Assembly: GCA_013054445.1 (NCBI GenBank)
Contig: JAAMPI010000796.1
Span: 1-25,661 of the forward strand
Direction of reading: 5' to 3'
Origin: Cudoniella acicularis
Lineage: Eukaryota; Ascomycota; Leotiomycetes; Helotiales; Helotiaceae
Length of the DNA: 25,661 bases
Made by a program: the position numbers and the translations under genes. Under the pieces are notes generated by a model that saw nothing but the letters and a program-made list of their open reading frames with translations, had not been told where the DNA came from and did no database searches. Each line of letters begins with the position of its first letter. Positions within the stretch are counted from its first letter, which is position 1. This document shows, piece by piece, positions 11,118-19,588 of this stretch.

Positions 11118-12883
11118 TTAGGGTGAGTCGGGGCAAAATTTCCATTTTAAGCCGTTCTTCTCCATCATTGCTACAGAGTCTCCATAGTTTGATTCAACTT
11201 CCCGAAGAATTATTGTGGTAATGGGTGCCGACAGAGTTACAAGTGCCGATGGTCTAACTTGACAAGTTAGATCTTCGCCTGCTAGGCTACAGAAGATCTT
11301 GACAATTGTGGCGCTGAACGGCCTGTTCCTAGCATCTCGAGGAGGGCCTCGATTTCCTCTCAAAATGTCAGATCCTCTACAATCACTTACGCCAATGAAT
11401 CGGTAAGACTAATCGAGCAACGGTCCAGCGGCCGCATCGGGTTGACATACCCAAGACCAAGACGGGGAGTGCCATTTTGCTGGCCGCTGTTCCATAGATC
11501 GACAACTACCCCAAAGGAGCTGTTCCAGAAAGTATTCTTTCCAAAGCCCATCAAAGTATTTGCCAGCACCAGCAGCCTGCTGGATTTTGACGATGCCAGA
11601 TAACATCTGGTAGATATTGCAGGAAGTCGGTCAGAAGTAAATGTGATATTAAGATTTGCGTATGTCCCCAATAAAGAATGCCATTATCCAGATGAAAACT
11701 ATTTCCAGACCAGGCCCGTTTGAGGAATGGCTTTTTGTTTGAATGGTGCAGGATATTTAAGTACCAATATTTGCACTCGCAAAGGGTCCTCTTCCGGCAT
11801 TCCCAGATTAGCTCTCCAGCGGTAAAGTGTAATACTCATGTTGAGAGAACACGCTCTTGGGAAGCCCATGCACGGTTCATCAACGGAGGTTGTTTACGGA
11901 GGATAACAGATGGTTGTGTAAAATAGGGATGGATGCCAGGCATTGCGTTTCGCCGGACATGTATTGGGACTGTTTCGCCATCCTGGCGTCTGAAAGTGCG
12001 ACAAAAATGAACTTTGTATTCCGGATTTCTATCCGAGAATAGGCCGAACGAGCTATCTTCTGCCTCTGTAGAAGCCATTGTTAGGTAAGCCTGGCCGTAA
12101 ACAGTGGCCATCTGAGATGACTCTCGCGCCCAATCTTGAGTGTCATCTTGAATGATACACCAGGAATCGATCCACAAGTAGGGCACGGAAAACCGGCGGG
12201 TTAAAACGACAGCATTTTGAAACGTTTTTGGCAGGCTTTCAAACGTTATTTCTGATTTCCCTTCCGGAAGCGTCGCTTTGGTCGTTTTCAGAGGCTGAGA
12301 TGAGCCCCAGCAATGACTGAGTGCACAGTATCGCCCGCTCTTTTGCAAACTACAGTCAAGTTTTATGACGCACTCGCTACTATATCCAATGTCCAAGACG
12401 CGAGTGGGTAGATATCGAGACATCTGCTTGCATTCAGAGTGGTTATTGAGACAGTCTGATATCCATTCAGATATCAAAGCCATACAGCCAGGCGATTCAG
12501 AGGAGTCGTGCTTCAATGACAGACAGTTGATAGAATTCCACGGGAAGGTATTCTCTGTATGTACTATGTAGAATAAGCAATGAATAGAAATATAATTTTA
12601 CTGGGGCTATTGCTTACCCGTGGTAAAATTTCATATTGCATCCCGTTTATCCAAATAATTAGAGCACCAGTAGACTGGGGGGGAAGGGGGGGAAATTGTG
12701 ATGTTGCTTACGGCGCTTTCCCCATCACCAACAGGACTCAGTTAAGGTGTCCGGCGCAGATATTAGCACCGTGCAGGATTCGCAGCCCAAGTCGGATCGC
12801 TTTATTGCTTCTTGTAGCTTGACCACGAGACGTTCCGGATCATTAAAACCACGACAGGTAGGACATGGATCAGGCAAGCCCAT
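11118..12883 (-). pseudogene. Decayed HET-domain (heterokaryon incompatibility) gene
   Basis: HET proteins trigger cell death when genetically different hyphae fuse. A plausible start at 12883 opens with CPTCRGF and then GCESCTVL, the usual pre-HET cysteine segment, which runs out of frame by 12725. The HET core lies at 12516-11836 and contains ALSHCWG, LPKTFQNAV, LWIDSWCIIQDD and WASQERVLS, followed at once by TGA (11836-11838). Past the stop the same frame continues as VLHFTAGELIWECR, so this is a nonsense mutation and not the natural end. The protein then resumes in other frames: NLNITFTSDRLPAIS (about 11650-11608), then LSGIVKIQQAAG through FDGLWKEYFLEQLLW and SPSWSW (11606-11409), and finally a C-terminal block with AGEDLTCQVRPSALV (to 11118). 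At least one stop and several frameshifts make it non-functional as read. It may be one of the repertoire of non-self recognition loci that turn over rapidly. Confidence 0.85.
11596..11616. repeat. 14-bp insertion scar inside HET pseudogene
   Basis: In the minus-strand reading, LPAIS and GIV should be adjacent but are separated by 14 extra bases. The extra piece is bounded by a direct repeat (AGATA at 11598-11602 and 11612-11616, plus strand) and lies within a 15-base imperfect palindrome with arms CCAGAT and ATCTGG (11596-11610). It is one of the frameshifts that break the gene. Confidence 0.6.
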
Positions 12884-13569
12884 TTGAAAGATTGTTTTTA
12901 TATTAAAAGTCAGTCGTTGAATAGACCCCGTGCTTGCTGCACTTCGTAGCTCGTAAGGTTGGGGATTCTGTGGGATTCCCACAGCGGGAAAATAGCCTTG
13001 CAGGCCACCAGGCTTTGTTGTAATGTGCGAGTCGCGGAAAGTACTGTAAGGCAAGATCGAGGAGGGGTGTATTAAACATTGAAAGAGTAGAGATCAAAAC
13101 CAAGGGAAGGGCAGTCACGCAGGGTGCAGGATTATGTTGAGGACCAGGTTCATTTGACGCACGTTGACGTCTGCCTCGCCTGAATTTAAGGCAATGTCAT
13201 GGGCCAAAGGTTCGAATCCCGAACAAAAGTTTGTAATATGTACAGTACCAATGCGACTAGAAACGAAAAATGAAAGAGAGGTGTAATTCAGCTCAATATC
13301 AACTCCACAGCGTGGCCGTAGCAAAAGAATGGAAGACGGCGAGCTGCTGCAGGCATTAACCTGGAGCCCACGTGACACGATGTCTAAAGGCTTGGCATTG
13401 TTTACCTTGGGCTCCAAAAGGTCCCGCCAGCACAGCAACGAGCCCAAAATTGACAACAAATCACTTCAATAAATCCAGGAAATTAAAATCGCGAGCAATT
13501 CCTTCAGAATAAACCATATGGTTATATGCCGTCATTTCTCTTGAGCTTCCAAGCAATTCGACACCAACA
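12884..13569. other. Intergenic region upstream of TINA-like gene
   Basis: This holds the divergent upstream regions of the HET pseudogene and the TINA-like gene. Short open frames on the minus strand carry no domain. A tRNA B-box-like string at 13209-13219 lacks a matching T stem. The promoter of the plus-strand gene is expected in the last 100-200 bases, but no clear element is seen. Confidence 0.45.
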
Positions 13570-15664
13570 ATGGAATCCGACAACTTGCGTACCGCGTCTC
13601 TCTATATTAACAATCAACTGCTTTCCCGCGGGCTTTTAAGAAATGGCCAAACGATTGATTTTGCGCGCCCAGAGAAGGGCGAAGGAGGGGCAGAGGCAAC
13701 CATGGGAAGGATTATGAGCGTCGTGAATGACTTGATCTTGCGACGAGACGTACGCCATTTTCTCTTATTTGCATAACGTAGACAAACTCTAACTTTTCTT
13801 CTAGCGCGATGCCACACAACGCGAAACCCTCTGCCAAACTATTCACGCGCTCCGCGCAGACACTCTCCGTCATACAACAGATCTAGAGCGGCTAAACACG
13901 AAGCATGCCGAGGCGCAAAGAAAATTGAGTCTGGCAGAAGCAACGGAGCGGGCTTTGAAGCAGCAGATTCGAAGCGCGGAACAAGCGGCTAGAGCCTTGA
14001 AAGAGGAAATGGCTCGAATGCGCATTTTAGTTGGACAAACCAGAAACCAGTGTGCAAATGAAGTTCGGAAACGAGAACGCGTTATTGAGGGTCTCAAAAA
14101 GCACGTAGGGGAGGGTGGAAGAGCGCGAGGGAGCGGTAAGGCTGTTGGAGTGGTTACCGTGAACGTTGTTGCTGGTATCGGGGGCGATGTGGCCAAATCG
14201 AGTGATGGAGTTGGACTGAATGACACGAATTACGATTTGAGAATGGAAACCAATGAATTCTTAACAGAGCTGGCGAGAGGGTTGAGCGAGGAGAATGAAA
14301 ATATGGGCACTTTGCTGAGACGGACTGTGGACACGCTCCGAACCTTGAGTGGGTGCGAAAAAGAGGGCCAAGAGGGACAAGAATCTGGCATGATTGTGCA
14401 GACGGATATGGGATATGACAACCTTGCAGTGGAGATGGATTTTGTTATCGAACACCTACGAACTCTTTTGACGAACCCATCCTTTGTGCCTCTGGAAGAA
14501 GTGGAAGTAAGAGAGGAAGAAATCATCCGGTTGAGAGAAGGGTGGGAGAAGATGGAATCCCGATGGAGAGAAGCAGTCCAGATGATGGATGGATGGCGGA
14601 AGAGAATGGCGAGGAGTGGCCAAACAGTCAATCTAGAAGAACTGAAGATGGGATTGCGACTCAGCCCATTGAAACCGAAGGAAGAAGAGAGTGCGCAAAG
14701 GCTACAGTTATCAACATTGATGGAAGAAGGCGAAGGCGACACACAAGCAGATATTGATGCGATGGATGACTCCGGCATGCCAGCACCCGCCGAACCAGAC
14801 TTTGATGATGATTCTGACGATTCTGAATCGAGTTTATTTGAAGAAGAGCCAATTGATGACGCATCAATGGAGCCATCTGAAGAGCAATCCGAGGAGGTAT
14901 CAGAGGAACAGCAACAAGATGTCACGTTTGGTACAGAATCATCACTCTCACCCGGTCCACCTCCCCAATTATCACCACTTCGAGAAACAACCAAGGGGAA
15001 TGTCGGATCCGTCTCCCCCCAGAAGGAAGGTTTCAGTACCATTATGGAAGAGAATACCTGGGATCTTCTCCAGCTAGATGCATCCTCACCACCCAAAGCG
15101 AAATCTACCCCGCAACCACGACGTGAGAACGAAAAGTCGCAAATGTCTCTAACACCGCCAGACGAGATATGCCTGATTCAATCCTCCAATGTCAATCAAC
15201 GATCACCACGCAAAACGTCAAATCCAACACCGAAAGCCCGGTCGACACCGAAGCTCCAGCCAACTCCCTCGAGTAGATTACCACGACCGCGAGATAATCC
15301 ACCACAACAAAGTCCTTTGACCATGGCATCGATAGCAGCGAAGCTTGCAGCCACTGAGCGGGAAGCAGATGCTGCGAGGGTGCGGGCCAAGATCAAGGCA
15401 GCGAAGTTGAATCGAATGAATGCTGCAAATTCCAATGCAACTAAGCTAATGCCGCCTCCACCCTCGAAATCAAACGAGGATTTGGAGCCTGTGAAAGGAG
15501 ATGGAGGCATGAGTAGTGAGACGAGCAAGAAGAGGAAGGCATCAGGGCGCACACAGGGAGGGAGAGCTGCGCGAAGGAGGAGTACCCTCAGTCCATGGGA
15601 GTTAGAGAGCCTCATTCTTGGAGGTGTGAATACTGCGAGTCCTGGAAAAGAATCTGGGAAATAG
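13570..15664 (+). CDS. tinA: TINA/Msd1-like ADIP-family mitotic protein
   Basis: Exon 1 (13570-13749) and exon 2 (13805-15664) flank a 55-nt intron (GTACGC to TTCTAG) and give 679 residues. The N terminus (LRTASLYINNQLLSRGLL, then TMGRIMSVVNDLILRRD) and the following coiled coil (about residues 60-165, ending NQCANEVRKRERVIEGLKKH) match the ADIP (afadin/alpha-actinin-binding) family. In fungi this family includes Aspergillus TINA, a partner of the mitotic kinase NIMA, and fission yeast Msd1; in animals it includes SSX2IP. These proteins act at spindle pole bodies and anchor or restrain astral microtubules. The C-terminal half is predicted disordered, with an acidic patch (FDDDSDDSESSLFEEE) and many SP/TP sites (SPLK, SPRK, TPKAR, TPKLQ, SPWE), as expected for a mitotically phosphorylated protein, and ends with basic KKRKASGR. 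The start codon is the first in-frame ATG. Family assignment is good; the tinA name rests on remembered family similarity. Confidence 0.85.
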
Positions 15665-15906
15665 CCCCGCTTGTATCGTTTTGGTGTAGGATTGCTGCAT
15701 TTTCGGCGTCTGGAGGGTGGGTGGTTTTTGGAAAATCACGCGGGCATGAGGTTATGACTTGTATAGAAGTGTTCTTGTCTTAATATTACTACGAAGTGCA
15801 CACGCATTCCGTCGTCACAATCTCACCTGGCATCTTCATGCCCTCATCATGTCTTCCACAGCCCAATTGCTCACCTTCTGCAGAAGCACCCCCCACAAAT
15901 CAAACC

Positions 15907-17321
15907 TTATAACTTTGCCTCCCTCCCCGGCACCACAGGCGTTACCGCAACCCTCGGATGACTCCCCCCAAGCTTCAACCCCGTAATGTTCTCCAACTCA
16001 TCAACCGCCTCATACGCCCTCCCCAGCACGACCTTCAGCGTCCTAAACCCTGCCTTCTTCCCCGCCTTCAAATTCTCCCCAATATCATCCAAAAACAACA
16101 CCTCCTCCGCTGTCACTCCATTCCCCCACCTTTTCTGCGGATCTTTCACTGCGAATTCAGAGACGGCAGAGAGGGTGAGGGCGTAGATTGCTGGATCGGG
16201 TTTTCGGAGTCCGACATGTGCGGACGAGATGAAGATGTCGAAGAGGAGTTTGATGTCTTGGGAGGGTGGGGGTGTGGAGTAGGGGTGTGAGGGGGGGAAG
16301 ATGACGGTGTTGGAGAGGGCGGCTAGGATGTATTTCCCTGAAGCTTTGAGGGCGAGGAGGGCAGGGTACACTGTGAAATTGTTTAGTTTATGCCGGTGGA
16401 GCTGGGTGGGTCAGTGTTAGCTTACTCCAAGGATCCATAGCTCTACTTTCGCGCATCATTTCCCAGAAGACATATTCTGCGTCGACTTTTGGAAGTGGTG
16501 GTACCTCAGCTGGCAAATTGGGGTTGTTTTTTCGAGCGTGGTTTGTGTAGAAAGTTGACCAAAGGGTGGGGTTGTGGAGGTCTTGATTGAAGCCTGCGAA
16601 GTAGGTGGAATCTAGGAGGATTTCGCCGCGTTCGAGGCGGTGGAAGAAGCCGTGGGGAGCGGTGCGGGAGATGGAGTGGTTTATCCAGCCTGGGGGTATC
16701 GAGTGCTGGATTTCGTAGTTGAGGATTGCTTGGAAGGGGGAGACGACCTGGTTGGGTGTGTTAGTGTTAGTCGTTGAAGATGACTGCAGTGCAGAAGTGA
16801 AAATGGTGGAATAGGAGATTGAGGGGTCATGATGCTGGATCTCTGGAGGATAAAGGGGGTTGAGGCTCTCTTGTGATGTGAATGACATTGCTTTTGATCA
16901 TTTTGAAGCTTATGATGATTCAGGCCAGTAGTGGCTAGACTGATATGACAATCTCAAAATAGCTTTGAAAAGGTGATCGAAACGAGCGGATGAGAGTAAT
17001 AGAATGAGACTTCAAATTTTATGATGAAGTCTCTTACGAGATGGGCTCGTTGCTGAAAGTCCTTGCGTGAGAGGCATCAAACAATCTGACAAGACAATCC
17101 CGACTCTGGAACTCAATAAGCCGAGATCAAATAAAATAGAAGAAAAGAAAATTAGAACAGCGAATATTATTGTGTCCTTGAAAAAAAAGTCATTTAAATT
17201 GAGACTTATGCTTACACAAACACCCCCAATATCAAACAGTCTAGATTCTTGTTCAGTCAACTCTCTTCAACCTCGGGAAACTGCTTGCTTACAAAACCTT
17301 GGGTTGCTTGTCTGAAGCCAT
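15907..17321 (-). CDS. HAD-like hydrolase with PTS1 peroxisomal signal
   Basis: Four exons (17321-17293, 17240-17216, 16747-16426, 16370-15907) yield 279 residues; all junction phases agree. The first two exons code only 18 residues but supply HAD motif I, VLLFDIGGVCV, with nucleophile Asp13. The second motif Asp is replaced by Gly15, as in the ACAD10-type branch. Exon 3 continues directly as VVSPFQAILNYE. Motif II is ALSNT (Ser145), motif III RKPDP (Lys182) and motif IV LDDIGEN (Asp220/221), and DPWMYPAL bridges exons 3 and 4. Without the second Asp, classical phosphatase chemistry is uncertain, so a dehalogenase-like or unknown substrate is possible. The C terminus is AKL, a good type-1 peroxisome signal. 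Intron 2 is unusually long (468 nt) and contains an in-frame ATG at 16888 that could start a form lacking motif I. The gene is convergent with the TINA-like gene and divergent from RPL5. Confidence 0.85.
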
Positions 17322-17688
17322 AACTGCGTCTACACTTTCAAGAACAAATTCAATGGGGTAGTCCTCTTGCAGCATGAGAAATTGAAAGCGAAAGACAGAT
17401 AGGAAATCGTGGAACCTAAACCTAAGGAAATGGTTTGGTATGTTTGATCGAGTTGAGAAAGGGCCGAGGTCCCGGCATCCTGGATTCTGCCACTTCTCAC
17501 CGTCAAACCTTGGCACTCGTGCCCCTCCATCGAACTTTTCCCAAAACTTGGGGATGGGCGCTAGCGAATCGCGCTAGTGTTCTCACGCACACACAGCAAT
17601 TTGATAAAATTCGAGATCTTTTTCTTCCTTTGACTTTAACCTCACGACAACATCAGCATTCCAGCAATAGTGCGGCCAATCTTTCAAG
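17322..17688. promoter_or_regulatory. Shared divergent promoter, HAD gene and RPL5
   Basis: The 367 bases between the two divergent start codons must contain both promoters. Visible elements are AACCTAAACCTAA at about 17413-17426, resembling telomere-like boxes found in some ribosomal protein promoters, and a direct repeat GCGCTAG at 17558-17564 and 17571-17577. The bases before the RPL5 start (about 17600-17688) are pyrimidine-containing and lack a TATA box, as is common for ribosomal protein genes. Function of these elements is inferred. Confidence 0.55.
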
Positions 17689-18790
17689 ATGGTAAGTTCC
17701 ATTCGTTGCCAGAATATCTGCGCAGAAGCAGATGTTCCTTAGTATAATCTTCGATGAGAGCTTCCTCACACGAACAGAAATGTTCCAGTCCATGCAAGAT
17801 GTTCGGAGTTGATCTGAAATGCCAATTGCTGACTCGAGGATGACAGCCTTTCACCAAGCTGGTCAAGAACTCGGCGTACTACAGGTGAGATCCCTTCAAC
17901 TACCCCCAATTCCGCGCTTGCTAATTATCTATAGCCGTTATCAAACCAAGTACAAGCGCCGTCGTGTTGGAAAGACCGATTACTATGCACGAAAGCGTCT
18001 CATCACCCAAGCCAAGAACAAGTACAATGCGCCAAAATACCGCCTCGTCGTTCGATTCACCAACCGCGATATTGTCATGCAGATCGTAACCTCCGAGATC
18101 ACTGGAGACAAGGTTTTCGCCGCTGCCTACTCCCACGAACTCAAGGCCTATGGAATCGAGCACGGTTTGACCAACTGGGCCGCCGCATACTGCACTGGTC
18201 TTCTTATCGCCCGCCGAGTCTTGAAGAAGCTTGGCATGGATGAGGATTTCACTGGTGTTGAGGAGGCTGATGGAGAATATACACTTACTGAGGCTTCAGA
18301 GGGAGAGGGCCGACGACCATTCAAGGCTTTCCTTGATGTTGGTCTTCACCGCACATCCACTGGTGCCCGTATCTTTGGTGCCATGAAGGGTGCTTCTGAT
18401 GGTGGTATTCTCATCCCCCACTCCGAGAACCGTTTCCCAGGTTACGATATTGAAACTAAGGAGCTCGATGCTGAGACCCTTCGCAAATACATTTTCGGTG
18501 GACACGTCGCTGAGTACATGGAAACTCTTGCCGATGATGATGAGGAGCGATACAAGTCCCAATTCCAGGGCTACATCGATGACGAGATAGAGGCCGATGG
18601 TTTGGAGGAGTTGTACCAGGAGGCACACAAGCAAATCCGGGAGGACCCATTCAAGAAGGTTGATGAGGCTGGCGAGAAGAAAACTAAGGAGGAGTACAAG
18701 AAGGAGTCGTTGAAGTTCAAGGGCCGCAAGTTGAGCAAGGCCGAGAAGGTCGAGAGAGTCAAGGCCAGAATTGCGGAGCTTAAGGAATAG
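17689..18790 (+). CDS. rpl5: 60S ribosomal protein L5 (uL18)
   Basis: The coding part of exon 1 is just the start codon (17689-17691). Exon 2 is 17847-17884 and exon 3 is 17935-18790, with introns of 155 and 50 nt, giving 298 residues. The product starts PFTKLVKNSAYYSRYQTKY and carries the uL18 blocks KTDYYARKRLITQAKNKYN, NHGLTNWAAAY-like HGLTNWAAAYCTGLLIARR, GLHRTSTGARIFGAMKGASD and PGYDIETKELDAETLRKYIF. L5 binds 5S rRNA with L11 and is placed in the large-subunit central protuberance; it is essential. The C-terminal tail is Lys/Glu rich, as usual. Length matches fungal orthologues (about 297-301). An intron directly after the ATG is common in fungal ribosomal protein genes and may boost expression. 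Intron 1 is long enough to carry a small RNA; a weak C/D-like pattern is discussed in the findings. Confidence 0.98.
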
Positions 18791-18875
18791 ATTCTGGATG
18801 TTTCGGCTTTGGTGTTTTGCGCTTCTGGCTGATTAGCATGGCTGAAGACATCACAAGGCGTTATGATGATGGCAG

Positions 18876-18881
18876 AATAAA
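18876..18881 (+). terminator. Poly(A) signal of RPL5
   Basis: A canonical AATAAA lies 86 bases after the RPL5 stop codon in A/T-rich sequence, a suitable position for the 3' end signal of this short-UTR gene. Confidence 0.6.
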
Positions 18882-19588
18882 AATTCAATGCTGATAATGC
18901 CCACTTTGAGTTTTCTTGAAATGTAACTTGCGCGGACAATTAACAAAACATGGAATACTCCAAACTGGTCCGAAAATGCAATCTTGGCGGATCTAAAAGA
19001 CGCTCCTCGATTATGTCAGCTGCTAGCAAGTTTCCAGGTTGCCGTTACCATAATGGGCTTTGTCCGCAAGCTTTGGGGAATTAATAACAAGAACAAAGAC
19101 CCGAGTTTGCTTTCTTGATTGTTCGATTAGTGTACACACAGCTGACTATAGAGGAGTTGGTAACTTCAGAGGCAGCGTTGCTACTTGTCGGTGCTGACTC
19201 GACTCCCGCCACCGACCCAGGCCGAGCAATAGCGAGCGATAGCCTGTTACTTCCAAGGTTCTCCAAGCTCTTCTCCACTTTCGGACATCAACAAAGTCCA
19301 GCACGAGGGCAATTGGCGTCATTCTCGCTCTGCAGCAAAAATCACGATACCCAAAGCACACCTACGAATCACGAATCACGAATTGTGAAAACGCATACAC
19401 GGCAGACAAACCGCGGCAGCAAATACAATCATAGGGTGGCGCAACATGGCTATTCAGCCTCAGTGATCTTCTGGAATGGCCGATACTGCTGAGGTGAGCT
19501 GGTCTTCTGTTGCCATCCGCGATAAACAAAGCCTTGTCGATTTCTTTCAAATTGCGAGCTGCAACGGTTCCTCGAGGGGCACTTCACG
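18882..19588. other. Intergenic region upstream of LRR gene
   Basis: This holds the promoter and likely 5' UTR of the LRR protein gene. A frame open at 19115-19492 has no domain and no conserved look, so it is not called. A small tandem ACGAATC repeat lies at about 19363-19383. Confidence 0.5.

Noticed and set aside
13209..13219. Exact tRNA B-box-like string GGTTCGAATCC
   Set aside because: The flanking bases do not form a five-pair T stem, and no A box or anticodon arm lies upstream.
14230..15096. Minus-strand open frame of 288 codons
   Set aside because: It is antisense to the TINA-like gene. Its Ser-rich translation is a mirror of the acidic codons on the plus strand.
19115..19492. Plus-strand open frame of 125 codons before the LRR gene
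   Set aside because: No domain, no splice link to the first exon at 19589, and it probably lies in the promoter or 5' UTR.
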